Assembly (NCBI GenBank): GCA_003508835.1
Contig: PUFA01000066.1
Location: 4,978,501 to 5,042,500 of the forward strand
Direction of reading: 5' to 3'
Length of the DNA: 64,000 nt
From: Eonycteris spelaea
Lineage: Eukaryota > Chordata > Mammalia > Chiroptera > Pteropodidae
In this document: piece by piece, positions 1-12,120 of the stretch
Layout of the letters: each line of letters opens with the position of its first letter
Numbering within the stretch: the first letter of the stretch is position 1
Made by a program: the position numbers and the translations under genes
The notes under the pieces: generated by a model
The model's database searches: none
The model's input: only the letters and a program-made list of their open reading frames with translations
Told to the model about the DNA's origin: nothing

Positions 1-2095
1 GCTCGAGAGAGGGGGGCAAAGAAGAAGAAAGAAACCCCAGTCTCTCTCGTTTTTGTCCTCCCACGTGTCCCAGCGTCAACCCTCAAAGAACTGAGAGTCC
101 ACTCATTCACTTCTCCCACACGTGTGTTTACTAATGCCGCCTCCCCGTGCGTGCCGAAAGTGGATGCAGGCGAACCTCACGTCCAGGGTAACCACGATGG
201 CGGAAAGAAATGAAACGGTACATAAAATTCAGAGTTCTGATGGGATCGCCTCCCCCGACGTAGGATACTCCAGGTATTATTAGAGGAGTAGTGGCTTTAT
301 TTCTCCTTTTCTCTCTCCCCTTCCCTCTGACCGTTCCCCACCCCCAAGTGTCCACGCACATCAGCAAAGCAGCTGCCGAGTAGGGACTGTGTCGGTACAG
401 GCACAGACCCGAGTGGACCCCAGGGTCACAGCGGAGAGAAGACTCTTTCCTCCGTGGGTGGCACAGAGGACGGGAACGGTGTGCCCACCTGCACGGGGGA
501 CTCTGTGGAATGGAGACTCAGCGCCCTGTCTTCTGTAAACAGGCTGAAGGGAGGGGGAAATCGATGTTGGCTAAATGAAAAAAGAACAAAATCAATAAAA
601 GAGGAGAAAAAAATATTTTCAAGTTCCTGCAAACAGTCATGGAGATTAAAATTAAATTAACCATAGAGATTCAAAGTAAAAAGTGGTTTTAAAAAGTCCT
701 TAACCACACATCTCCTTCAGGCATGGAGAAGCCGGACTTGCTGTCTGCTTTGCTTTCTTGAAAGAAGGAGGGTATTTGTCAAAGCAGCAGCGACTTCACT
801 TTGTCTCCATTGTCAGTGTATCTAGAGTTGAAGGAGCTTATTTTCTGCAAGTGCCTTCAGCCCAGACATGTCTGCAGTCTATTTATGTTTGGCTAAAACA
901 AACGGAATAAACAGTGGAGAGGGTATCATTCATATCGTGACGGGAGGGAGAGTATAAGGCATCTTGACATCCTGCATATACAAATCATCGGCTGTCTTTC
1001 TAACTAGCTGCACTTGCAAATCAATCCATGTACCTCTTCAGAAGGAATCTGCAGGGAAGTGATTTGACTTCAGCTGGCAAGAGATGAACTGGGTTGCGGA
1101 AGAGCCGTTCCCCTTAGATTACCTACAAAGTCAACGCTAGTATGTTGAGGGGGCGACACCCAGAGATGACCCTGGAAGCCATTCAACCTAGCCCGTGAAG
1201 AGCATTAACGCATGGGAGGAGGCGGGGGGTGCCCAATAGAGTCTAGAGGGGCGAGAGCTAAGCAGAGGCAGCTTGCCTGGTAGAAGGGGCCACCGATGGG
1301 ATAATCCTAATCTTGGCCATGATCTTGACCCTTGTCCTCAGTCATTCGGCACATTTCCTGAGCACCCGCTTCTGCCTAGCAGAAGTCCCTTTCCTTGGTC
1401 TTTAAGAAATTTCCCAACCTGTGGGGGAAAGGCCGCCTTGCCTGCAGGGTCCTCCTCCTTCACCACTGTCATCTCCAGCCTCCGCCGGAAGATGCGGAGA
1501 AACACACACGCTCCGTTGGCTGCTCATCTCCCCGCGAAGGCACGGATACCCGTACGCTCCGGAAGCTCTGTTGAATGTTTACATGGGTTTTTTAATGGTG
1601 TGCAGCCATTTTAATGGTGTGCAACCCTGAGAGCCGGTCCTGGAGACCCCACAAAAAATCATCTTTGAGCCCAGGCTGATGCTGAACGAGAGCGCTGACC
1701 TTCTCCCGAGAAGACGAAGACAGTCTGGGAATTTTCACCCTCTACTCTTCCTCCGGACCCTCGTCATCAGTAATTCATAGTTGTTGTTGTTGTTCTTTTA
1801 AGTTTAATCATCGGACATGCATCGAGACTACCACCTTGTAGGCCTTCGGGACGCAGACGCACCTGGACTGTCAAGACCAGGTGCAGGGCAGCTTACCGTC
1901 GGGGGAAGGTGGCGTCCGTGCGGCAATGAGGGTCGCATTTCCAGGGGAAGCGGACTTTACCGAATCAAAACACCTCGTTACTGAGCGTCTCTGCAAAAGC
2001 CTAGCTACGTAGCAGGGAACCGCACATCGTGAAGGAAGAATCTCGGTGTTGTTTTACGTACTGAATTAGCCAGATACTCTCTGTATGACCACGAT
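1..2095. other. Intronic DNA (TSHZ2 intron 1), no gene or repeat recognised
   Basis: I recognise no coding, RNA or transposon signature on either strand. The only low-complexity tract is a short (TTG)n near 1781-1795, and there is a degenerate tandem pair of a TTAATGGTGTGCA unit at about 1592-1627. CpG dinucleotides are frequent for intronic mammalian DNA. The open frames here are short and resemble no family I know. Confidence 0.6.
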
Positions 2096-2099
2096 CATA

Positions 2100-2215
2100 G
2101 TCATAATAATAACGCGGTATTTTATGGAGCAGTTTCCACGTGCCAAGCGCTGTGCAAAGCAGTTTGCCTTGTTTAACCACTCAGTGATGATCGCGTTTAA
2201 TCTAAGAGGCCATTC
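2100..2215 (-). repeat. MIR SINE fragment
   Basis: The stretch reads as the reverse complement of the MIR 3' half: a gene-desert-type 'CACGTGCCAAGCGCTGTGC' motif is followed by the degraded segment that precedes the MIR core. The boundaries are approximate and the copy is old. Confidence 0.5.
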
Positions 2216-2945
2216 AATAAACTGCACGACTTATGTTCTGTACTACTAAAAAAAAACAAAAACAAAAGCTCATAATTAAACCATGGCACACTGCTTCCTT
2301 CCTGTCACTTAGAATTTCTGTTTAGTACTTTACTGACTCTTTTAGACTTATTTTTTAAAAGACATTTATAATATAACACTCTTATCTTTATGTAAAAAGG
2401 AAAAGGTAAGCGAAATACATTGATTAAGACACTGCTGAAAAGTTAGAGATGCTTCTTAATTAGAAAAAAAAAAAAAACTTAATGGTTCCATTCTCTCCTC
2501 TGGGTTGGGCCTATAACCAACCACACAGGCTTCTGACTGCTCCCCCTGCCCCAAAGCAGCTATTCTAAGACTCCATTGATTGTAACATGCACCCTAATTT
2601 CTGAGATGTTAAAAGATAAAAGAAAGATTTTGGAGTCGAGGGAATGCTATTATGAAGTGTGTATGTTATGCTCCAGGCTCTCTGAAAATCTGCTAAAGAT
2701 GCGGTCCATGCACAAAACACCAAGTCCCAGCCTCGTGGGGTCTAAATGGCAGCGTCCAGAATTTAACAATCACACACATAATTGTTGAGCACCGTTTTGA
2801 TGGGGACCACAAGAAAATCCCATGAGACTGGACAAGAAGGGAGTCTTACCTCCCCAGGGGGCCAGAGAAAATCCTCCTAAGATCTTTACACTAAACCTAG
2901 AAAGTTGAGTAGGAGACAGGAGACTAAAGAAAGAATTATAGCGTT
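2216..2945. other. Intronic DNA, nothing recognised
   Basis: AT-rich intron with short A runs (about 2249 and 2464). No gene or named repeat seen. Confidence 0.5.
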
Positions 2946-2949
2946 TCCT

Positions 2950-3100
2950 CTTTAAATCCTCTCAGCAGCCATACAGACTTGGTGCTATGATTATCCCCAT
3001 TTTACAGATGAGGAAACTGAGACTCAGACACTTGAGTAACTTGCCTGAGGACATATGGTTAGTAAGTGTTTGAGCTGTGACTTCCTCATCTCAAACAATA
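2950..3100 (-). repeat. MIR SINE
   Basis: This contains the reverse-complement MIR core 'TTTTACAGATGAGGAAACTG', followed by the degraded 'gagtaacttgcctgagg' portion. That is the classic antisense MIR layout. Confidence 0.8.
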
Positions 3101-3137
3101 AACTGACCTACATATTTCCGAGGACAGATGCAGTTCT

Positions 3138-3141
<4 letters not shown>

Positions 3142-3169
<28 letters not shown>
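3142..3169. repeat. (GA)n microsatellite
   Basis: About 14 uninterrupted GA units. A 24-base A run follows at 3241-3264. Confidence 0.95.
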
Positions 3170-3176
<7 letters not shown>

Positions 3177-3240
3177 CTTCCAGTCAGAGAGAAACTCTTC
3201 TGTGTAAATGCAGACATTACCAAATAGTTTCAACGCTGAC

Positions 3241-3264
3241 AAAAAAAAAAAAAAAAAAAAAAAA
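3241..3264 (+). repeat. Poly(A) tract, 24 A
   Basis: A pure A run. No recognisable SINE or LINE body precedes it, so it may be a simple repeat rather than a retroposon tail. Confidence 0.9.
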
Positions 3265-3819
3265 GAGGTGTTCACACCACAGCAGCTCTGTGTCCTAGAA
3301 CGAGGAGTGGCAGTATCTTGGGACCAAGAGACACGGCGGAAGGGTGCAATAAAGAACATGCTCTGGGATTTTCTTCTTAGCCATTAAGAAGTTTTAAATG
3401 CCCGGCTTGAGTAACTTTAGGAAACCTATTCGATCACTTTGCTCGTGTATCATTTACAGCCCAGGGCCTTTGTGTTTATAGGCCCGACCCAGATAAGAGA
3501 ATGGGACCATTCAATGTTTTTGTGTTTTCTAATTAAGAAGCATCTCTACCTTTACCATAGGTATTTCTGTGTTTCTGCTCTTAAATGTACTCCTCAATGT
3601 AGAACTGGATTGGATTTTTAAAAGGCTGAGCACCCTGAGCAAATGTTGGAAGTCTAGGAAGCAGAGATAGTGTCTGGGGACCACTGTTTGTCAGCAGAAT
3701 GTCGGTGCAAGCCCACAGCACTCTCAGAAAGGTCCTGGCGACTGGATAAGTTTCGTCCACTTTCTAGAGTTAAAAATATACAATATTTTTCAAATTTTCT
3801 TTAAATATTCTTTAAATAT

Positions 3820-4375
3820 CCATTGATGCATTCAAGGAACATTTTTTTGAACACCCACTACGTGCCCACCAGGTACTTACTCGGCAGCATGGAGCCACCC
3901 AAAGACCCCTCCCCCCGTGGCGCTCACAAACTAACAAAGATCAGCATCACCGACAGACAGTCACCGCGGTACAGTCGATTCTATACGAAGTGAGAAGGTG
4001 GCACGTGCTTTGGGGAAAGAAAAACGTCGCGCAGGGTAGACGAATCGGGAGTCTCGAGAGAGGGGAGAGACCAGCTGCCATTTTGAATAGAGCGATCAGA
4101 GCAGGCCTCACGTGGAAACGATACGTAAGCGAGGACGTGAAGGAGGCTGAGACACCGCGCAGGGGGCTCAGCCGGCGCACAGACCTACGTTGGGAGCCGC
4201 CCTGGTTCGAGGAGCAGCCGAGAAGCCGGGATGGCTGGAGCAGAACACCTGGGAGGGGACGGGGAGAAGAGTGAGAGCTGTCGCTGAGGGCCGTGGCGAG
4301 AATGTTGGTTTTTTCCGTTGAGTGAGATGAATTCCCGCAGGGAGGTCTGAGCCGGGAAGTGACGTGATCTGGTCT
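3820..4375 (-). repeat. L2 LINE fragment, unusually CpG-rich
   Basis: In the reverse orientation this follows the L2 3' end order: a 'ttcaaggaacatttttttga' start, an 'acccactacgtgccc' block, a middle section and the 'gggaagtgacgtgatctggt' block. Unlike a typical decayed L2 it keeps many CpGs (27 counted in 3961-4260). A 155-residue antisense frame here is a by-product of that composition. A (TC)n run ends the region at 4374-4390. Confidence 0.65.
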
Positions 4376-4539
4376 CTCTCTCTCTCTCTCATGCTGCCTG
4401 CTAAGGAGGTTCACAATTGACCGTATGTAGCGATGGGGGAATCAATTCCTGGAGGAGACAGAGTGGCAGGAGAGGGGAGGGGACTGAAGCCAGTTTTCTC
4501 TTTCGATCCACGAGGAGTGGGGTTTGTGACGTACTGTCT

Positions 4540-4770
4540 CGGTGGAGAATATTAAGGCGGAAGATGCGTGCACCTCGGTCTGTGGGCTTGGTTTCACATC
4601 CTGCCTCTGACAATTTCTCCCGGAGGACCTCATCTATGCCTTCTGTTAGCTTCAAATTCCCCCTCTAGGGTGGAGATTAAAACGCCTGCCTCATAGAATT
4701 ATTTTCAAAATAAAACACATGCCAAATATTTTGTACTGTATCAGCAGGTGCACAGTAGGTGCTTGAAGAA
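4540..4770 (+). repeat. MIR SINE
   Basis: Sense MIR order: a degraded tRNA-like head, a 'ctgcctctgacaatttctcc' body, 'cgcctgcctcatagaatt' and a 3' end 'caggtgcacagtaggtgctt'. It is strongly diverged. Confidence 0.65.
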
Positions 4771-5689
4771 AGGAGAGAGAGGCTCCTCGTTCATATATCT
4801 CCAAGAACCAGAGATTTCATAAGATGCAAATTCTGTAGCCTGGAAGATTTTTAGATTTACCATCTTTATTTTAAGTTGGTTTGCTTGAGTAATTAGTTCA
4901 ACGTGAAGATTTTATTGGTGAGGCGCCCAGGATTTTAACAACTGAGTTAGCTGAACATGAAAGGTCTTTAAGGATGAAAGATAAAATAAAATCTGTTCTG
5001 TTACAACTCATATTTCTGTAAAGCAGACTAGCTCATTCCTGATTGGTAGATCAGTCAATGATACGGATATAACGAGGCCATCACGTTGATTCACATGTGA
5101 TTTTTTTTCCCCAACACAGTATAGTTTAGCACCACTCAGTAACAGCAGCCAAAGGTGACGTTCAACAACACAGCTGAGTGTGAGAAGTCACAGAGAATGC
5201 GGTCAGCTCACAGAAGGCCCATCGGCTTCTTGCCTTTCCTCTCGACTCAGGGGTGGGCCTTAGAAGTCTTACTGTCACCTCCCCCTTATCGCTTTAAATT
5301 TGACCCGTCTATACCCCCACAGTTTCACTACTCCCTTAAACTCCTTTATACCTAACTACCATCATTCCTTTGTCTACAAAGTAAAATCCGTTATTTGCGG
5401 TAGCGTCCCTCTATTTATTAAAATTTAACAAGTGCTTTTAACTACACTGGTGTTTTTCTTATGTTTCTTCTTGTTCCGTTATGCTCTGGTTGTCTATTTG
5501 CCTGGTTTTGAAGTGGTCAACCCTAATCCGATTTTTTTCCTAAGAGCTATACTTTCAATGCAAGGTTTTGCAAAATGCAAGATCGGTCAAGGAACATATA
5601 TTGCATTACAGCAAAAACACACCTGCACTATGCCACCAGGACAAAGCCGGGCACAGATGAAAGTGGACACGGGCGTGAGCGTGGACTAG
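4771..5689. other. Intronic DNA, nothing recognised
   Basis: AT-rich intron. Open frames at 5155-5355 and 5432-5689 show no domain, homology or coding-like composition. Confidence 0.5.
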
Positions 5690-5850
5690 AACGCACAGCT
5701 CTTGGGGCCTCGTGAGCACAATTCAAATCCGGAGCCTACCAGTATCTGGGTGTGTGACTTTAGGAGCTCTTTAACTCCTCAAAGCCTAAGATCCTTCCAT
5801 CCCCCAAAATGGAACTCCTACTATCACCCCCCTCCCCATTTTTGGCGTGT
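5690..5850 (+). repeat. MIR SINE fragment
   Basis: Sense MIR features: 'attcaaatccggagcctacc', 'gtgtgactttaggagctctt' and 'caaaatggaactcctactat' in the canonical order. Confidence 0.6.
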
Positions 5851-6202
5851 CGCAAGGCTAAAACAAAACAACACAAGGAAAGCACTTTCTAAGTGGCCAC
5901 TATGAGAATATTGCACGCGTAGAAGCTGTGTATAAGCAAACAGGGTTGTAATGAAGTGGTTTAGAATACGTCGTCTTCACAGCAAAATGAGGTCAGATGG
6001 AGGCCTCCAAATCGATGCCTCTAATTGATTTCAGCAGAACTGTATTTGTGCGTTTGGAGCCCGGCGTTAACTCTGAGTCACACAGAGCCGAGTGATGGAC
6101 AGACCCTCCAAACCAAAGGGAGAAGACGCCTTCTCTCTGGCGTTGACTCCCCACAGCTGGGTGACTGGCTCAGACCCAGTTGGGTTGTCCAAGATGATAT
6201 TA

Positions 6203-6204
<2 letters not shown>

Positions 6205-6253
<49 letters not shown>
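6205..6253. repeat. (GT)n microsatellite
   Basis: About 24 uninterrupted GT units. It creates Val/Cys-repeat and His/Thr-repeat open frames on both strands that are not genes. It is long and pure enough to be polymorphic. Confidence 0.97.
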
Positions 6254-6257
<4 letters not shown>

Positions 6258-7769
6258 TATCGCTACGTATGGAAAATATAGCCGAGGAAGAGATAATGCT
6301 CCCACAGCTGGGAAAGATGAGATCATTTGTAAGTGGCTTGTTAAGGCGCACATCATTTTCCCGATCCTCGGTAGCGAGGCTGCATCTTTAGGAGCCGATG
6401 CGATTCATCATGTTATTATATATTTAGGGGCTTTTCGAAATGCTGTTATTTACTCAACCAACTGTGTATATAGACTATTTAAAGCAGATTTTTGACCCAG
6501 TAGACTGTACCAGCCCCATCTATTGTCTCAATGAGCATGTGGGGACTCTTAAATATGCAGATGAGTGACACGATAGAGTATGAGTGCTGGAAACACGCTC
6601 GAGACGGGTACATTCAAGTCATCGGAGGGTGATATGTTTCTAAGCAGCGTTTTCAAGGCAGACCCGTACAATATAGCCAGGCTCCATGGAAAAGCATGCA
6701 TCCGGATGGATGGAGGCCATTCTGGCTTTGGAGGGGAATTTTTGGTGTCTGGAAATAGGGCACCCTTATTAGCATTTCTTTATGGCCTGCCCATTTGTCT
6801 ATGAAACATGAAGCTACCCTCTGCCGAAGGCCAAGCAGCGCCACCAAGAGCTTAAGCTTGTGTTGTTCTAAGATGCAAGGAAGCCGTTCTGTTAGAGTTA
6901 GTAGAATTTCCTTCCTTGATTCAAGTGTGTATCCAGCGCCATGTATTGGACACGGGGGAGGTCTTTGTTTTGCAAGCAACAAATCTTACCTCTGGCTAAC
7001 TTGAGTCGAAACAAGGGATTTGTTGCAAGGAGTATGGAGTAAGTAGCTTGCCGAAGGAGGAGGAGCCAGTGCAACTCTGGGGATCAAGGGGGCAGGACTG
7101 AAGGATGATCTCTTCATGATGCTGTTGCCAAGATGGGTCCTCTCCACTCAGCCATCTCCATCCTGGAGTCTGGGGTCAGAATTCAAATTCCGTGGAGCAA
7201 GGGTCTGACTGGCCAAGCTGGGTTCCTATGCCCATACTCAAAACAAGCAAATAAACAAAAAACACCAAAAAGAAAAGAAAGAGGAACGTCTCATTTTTTG
7301 TTTTACGTCTTTGCTCCTTAAACAAAATATCAGTTATTTAAATGCACACGTTATCTGGATTGTTCTTGCTAGAAAATAGCTCAGATGCACTAGCGTCTCA
7401 TTCAATTAATCTCCCAAAGACCAGAATCTCTGTCCTGCTGCCTCCTTGCCATGTGGCTGGAAGGAGGCAGATTATCCAGCCTGGACCTGACAGTGTTCCT
7501 CTTACATCAGTCCCTAATTGATCTGATGCCTTAAAATTTAAATTCAGCTATGCAGCCCACTTTCATATGAAGAGAGAAGATGATTTTCATTATTAACTCA
7601 CCCAAACTGCAAAAGCAGAGTGGACAAGCTGCTGGGACCGGACACTCCCGCCAAAATGGCCCCCCGTGGGAAATGGATGTTCTGACATTGAGGATGATGA
7701 AGCAGTGAATGAGACAAATGAGCTCCGTACTCACGGGCTCAGGTTAAACTCCAAGAGAAAGATTTGCAA
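6254..7769. other. Intronic DNA, nothing recognised
   Basis: Single-copy-looking intron. I see no named repeat or gene. Frames at 6580-6804 and 6653-6982 lack any recognisable signature. Confidence 0.5.
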
Positions 7770-7977
7770 CACAGTCTCTCAGCCTCGGCACCACTGATGT
7801 TTGGGCCAGATCCTTCCTTGGGGTGGCGCTGCCCTGCACATTGTAAGATGTTTAGCAGCATCCCCAGCCTCTACCCCTAGATGCTAGATGCCACCCCAGC
7901 CCCCCACTTATGACAACCAACATGTTTCCAGACTTTGCCAAATGTCCCCAGGTGGTAAAATCACCTCCAGCTGAGTC
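7770..7977 (-). mobile_element. MER20 (non-autonomous hAT-Charlie DNA transposon)
   Basis: Near full-length MER20 in reverse order. Visible landmarks are 'tgtaagatgtttagcagcat', 'ccccagcctctacccctaga', 'atgacaaccaacatgtttcc' and 'tgccaaatgtccccaggtgg'. The MER20 family is placental-mammal specific and some copies act as regulatory elements; nothing here shows that this one does. Confidence 0.85.
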
Positions 7978-10450
7978 ATTAAGAAAAAAATATGTTTAGC
8001 ATCAACCAGGAGAGGTGGGAGCCCACTGTGCCTGTCTCCCTCTAATTCAGTGTGTGGGAGTGGGGGGGGGGACCCTCCTCGGTTAAACATTGTTTCTGCT
8101 GTTCTGTTGAAGCAAGATTTTAAAGTGCTGACTATGTATAAGACCCTTAGAAAAGTCGTAGAATACAAAGCAGGCAAGGAGAGAGAAGAGCCTTTCTGGG
8201 GTCCTTACTGTGTGCCCAAAACTCCCAGCGCTGGGCAGATGAGGATAAACCCAGTAGCCTGCTTGCTCTTAAAGAGCTCATCATCTGGGAGGTGAGCTCA
8301 AGAATCACAATTTGATTTACCCAGTTGCAGACGTGGGTAAAGACCATGGACCACAGAGGAAAGGACCCTCTGTTCTGGGTGCTTGGAGACCTTAGGGAAT
8401 AGATGGCCTTTGTGATGGCCACAGAATTTAAAGTATCCAGTACGTAACAATGAATTAGAGGCTTGCCTAGGAACACCAATCCCACAATTTACAATTATTG
8501 ACCTTCTTATTATGGGTAATTATTGGACAGAATAGCAAATGATTACCTTATATTTTATCAAACAAAAATATTATATCGTTATTGCATTATAATCGTTAAG
8601 AGCTAAAGAATGTACCCACCAAGGAAGAAACCTGTGTGTCTCGGCAAAGAACATAGCAAGGCTCACGTGGGAGTATTCATAAGAAGGGATCTAATGCGCA
8701 ACGTTGCAGTTACACAAAGCTATGCAATATGCGCAGACTTCACAGACGCCTCATGAAGTTCTCTGTTGCACGGAACCCGCCCCAGACTATCTCAAGCTGT
8801 AAAGGGAATTATGTGCTCGTGAAATTTCAAAGTACAAGACAGTACCCTTCAAGTGGAGTTGGATCCAGGTTCTGGCTTTGATTTGTTGCAATTTTCTTGG
8901 CTCTGGGCTCTTGTGTGTGTTAGCTTAGTCTTTAGGCTGCCTTCCCTCATGCTAGTGTAGTGGCTCCCAGTGGTTCTTGAGAAGACATATTCATGCGAGA
9001 GAAGAGGAAAAAAGGAAAGGAGAGACCTGTATTTTCTTAACCATCGAATCAAATTGACAATGACAATTACCTGGCGTCTTGGGTAAGGCCTGAATCACCA
9101 CTAAGTAAGCCACTGTTGCAAGGTGGTCGGCTTAGGCAATTCGGGGTCCACCCACATACCTGGGTGGTGCCGATGCCCCCACACTCAGTAGATTGGGATG
9201 CAACTATATGGCCTAGTGTGACGTATCCTGACACCAATGATCTTTTCGATATTGCCCAAGAATTAGCAAATTTCATTTTTAAATGTTTATAACTAACAAG
9301 ACCTGGAAAGGCCATCAATGTCTTTCTTCTTCAGAACTTTATCTTTAGGTATAATTTTAAATTCCCTTTGTATCTCCTAAAAATCACCCAACAGAGTTAG
9401 AGGTTTCATATAAGAAGGTGCTGTAACACCTGTGTCTAATTACAGCCGTGTCTAATCATCACCCTCCTCCAAGTCTGTTTTTTTTTTCATTCTTCAGGGA
9501 AAAAATATATATATTTTACACCCAAAAGCAAATTAACTTACCAAATACTGAACACTGCATTTTTTTGTTGTTAAGAAAAAAAAAAATACACACACTTTTT
9601 TTTTTTTTAGGAGAATTCAGCTTTCATGAGAGTGGTTTGGGAGCTGGTTGAGAACTACCAAGATTTTTAAAAGCAGAGGAATATATAAAACAGAGGAAAC
9701 AGCCAGAAAAAAAATCAAGGACAAGAGAGTGGAGGATCATGAGCCATCTACCGGTGCTCCCTATTGGAGAATATTAGATCACCAGATAGTCTATCCTCTC
9801 TTGGGAGAATAGCCAGTTTGGTACTATTTGGAGGGTTGCTGATAGAGTGACCTTTTCCTCTTTAGCCATCTCCTTTATAGGTAGGGACAGAGAAAAGATG
9901 ACAAGTCTTGAAAAGATCATTCTTTAACTAGCCCTAACCTAAAATCAAAGGGTCAAAACCCCTGGAGAATTTTCCATTAGATTATTCAAACTGTCGATTC
10001 AAAAAGATCGAAGACCTCTCTGTATCTCCCAGAATTTGGGCCATTTCCAAGAACTGCTTCATCCAACTGTCTGGTGTGGGTTTGGCCTCAGATTAGACTC
10101 ACTGTTTTATATAAGTTGCCTCATTTAAAAGCTAACCTAGTTAATTAAGAACTGAAATAGGTCAGGATTTATTTGACGGAGTTACCGGAGTTATTTAGAA
10201 ATGCTAATCCCTTTCATCGGTAACTTTGTTTGTTGGTTTCTTGTAGTATAAAAACACTCCATCTGATAAGGGGATTTAAATAAATCCAGAAGGAATTGAT
10301 TGAGAATAATGCTAGGAGGCTGATGGATTTTTTTTTTCCCAACATCACTCGAAAGAATAAATACTAAAAATCCTGAGACATCAAGCCCCATGGTGTTGCT
10401 CTTCACGGCTAGGTCTTTGTTCTTGTAATAACAATGAGAGAGGACACAGA
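7978..10450. other. Intronic DNA, nothing firm recognised
   Basis: Contains A/T-rich runs (9480-9610) and a G run near 8063. A weak L2-like phrase sits around 8195-8290 but is too decayed to call. No gene or RNA signature was seen on either strand. Confidence 0.45.
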
Positions 10451-10454
10451 TCAA

Positions 10455-10680
10455 GGGCTTATTACTACCAGGCGTTCCGAATTTTTCCAGTCACCTCGAC
10501 GCTCACAATCATCTTTGAGGCAGGTGCTGTTCTCATCTCCATCTCCAGTTTACAGAGGACGAGACCGCGCCCCACAGAAGTCGTTATTTCTCACAGTGTC
10601 ACCGTGGGACACGGCAGAGGTGGGACGTGAACCCAGGCAGGCTCACTCCAGACCGCGTGCTTCCCAAGCGCAGGTCATCA
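10455..10680 (-). repeat. MIR SINE, GC-enriched copy
   Basis: Antisense MIR: 'ttgaggcaggtgctgttctc', 'tccagtttacagaggacgag', then 'gggacgtgaacccaggcagg', the counterpart of the MIR 'gattcgaacccaggcagtct' box. Many differences from the MIR consensus I remember are changes to G or C. Confidence 0.65.
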
Positions 10681-10840
10681 CCCCTGCGAGGTGGGAGTGC
10701 CCGTGCCTTCCTTTCTCGTGTTCCTTTCATGACAGGGCCTTCTCCCCCATGCAGCCCCTGCTTCACCAACAACCGGAGGGAGAGTGCCATCGCTCTCCCT
10801 CAGCTCCACGTCCCCAAACTGCAGTGCACCTGGACCCTGC

Positions 10841-11063
10841 AGCACTGCTCAACGACTGACATTTGGGGGTGAATAACTCTCTGTTGGTGGGGGTGGGGGC
10901 GGGAATGGGAGTGTCCCGCACACTGGAGGGTGTTGAGCAGCATCCCTGGCATCTCTACCCACTCGTTGCCAGTAGCAACACTTCTCCAGTCGTAACAACC
11001 GAAGGTGTCTCCAGAAGTTGCCGAATCTCCCCCGGGGTGTAGATTCACTCCTGGCTGGGAGCC
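10841..11063 (-). mobile_element. MER20 (non-autonomous hAT-Charlie DNA transposon)
   Basis: Second MER20 in the same orientation as the one near 7.8 kb. Landmarks are 'gactgacatttgggggtgaa', 'ggtgttgagcagcatccctg', 'catctctacccactcgttgc', 'cgtaacaaccgaaggtgtct' and 'agaagttgccgaatctcccc'. Confidence 0.85.
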
Positions 11064-11515
11064 ACCCGGTTAGGGTGTGGGGGTGACCCAGTTGGCTCCT
11101 TGGGCTGAGGATCTCCTATAGAAACCAGCAGCCAGGAAATGATCTAATGAACTCATGCCCTGACGCACACAGATGAGATGAGAGAATAGGTTTTTATATT
11201 TTTTAAGGGATGAGTTCTGGGTTTGCCTCATGTTGAATGAACAAAAGTCACATTGCAGAGTGTGAGGCAGGTGTGAGAGGTTCCAGGCTTGGGGAGGAAA
11301 GGGTGCCTACGATGCCCCCAAGTCCACACCCCATCTGCTCCTGGCTTCCTTTGCTCCCAGGCACGCTGTGCACACACCTCAACCAAAGGAATATCCTGGT
11401 GCTGAGGCTTTTTTTGTTGATTTCTATGGCTTGACAGTAGATTAGGACCAATGAGTAAAATCTAAGTTCGTCATCTAGAGAAAACCATGCTTTTCTGATA
11501 TAATCATTCACTCAG
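11064..11515. other. Intronic DNA, nothing recognised
   Basis: No gene or named repeat recognised. Confidence 0.5.
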
Positions 11516-11519
11516 TCAT

Positions 11520-12120
11520 TTATCAGTGCGATCATTCACTTCTTCCTATTATTCAACAAATATTGGAACAAGTTGGGCCCTGGGTAGCAACTAGATGTAG
11601 TGGTGGATCAGGTAGATTCGACCTGACTCTGGGAGCTTAGTCTCCTACTAGGAAGACAAACGACCAAACGAATCAAGGAATAAAATAGTTGCAAATTGGG
11701 ATAAGGACCATATGAGAAAAACGGGAAGCTGATGAATAAGTTTGGCAGTTGGGGATTTGGAGGGAGTGAGCAGGAGTTACAGTGATGGGGGCGGGAGTGA
11801 CCCCTCTGAGGACAGGCATTTGGGTTGAGACTCCACGGACGAGAAAGAATTCGACGTTGGAAAGGGGAACACCTCCCATGTCGAGGTTTTCTTAGAGAAG
11901 GAAAGAATTTGGTGAGTTCAGGCAGCAGGCGTTAGAATGCTGGCTTCCGCAAGGAGAACAGCACTGGTGTGTACGTCTGCGATAGAAAAAGGACAAGTCA
12001 TTTCAGGGCAATAGACCACGGGAGGACACGACTGGCCACCAGTGGGGAGGCCACAGCATCTACCTGAGGAGGCACACGGCAGCCTGGCCCAAGGAGGTGG
12101 TGTGGAGATGGATGGCAGCA
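11520..12120 (-). repeat. L2 LINE fragment, diverged
   Basis: It starts with the L2 3'-end phrase 'attattcaacaaatattgga' and continues through an L2-like body ('gacaggcatttgggttgaga'). The right edge is uncertain; the last 200 bases are assigned only by order. Confidence 0.5.

Noticed and set aside
6025..6495. Frames containing Val/Cys or His/Thr repeats around the (GT)n tract
   Set aside because: Simple dinucleotide repeats are open in several frames by nature.
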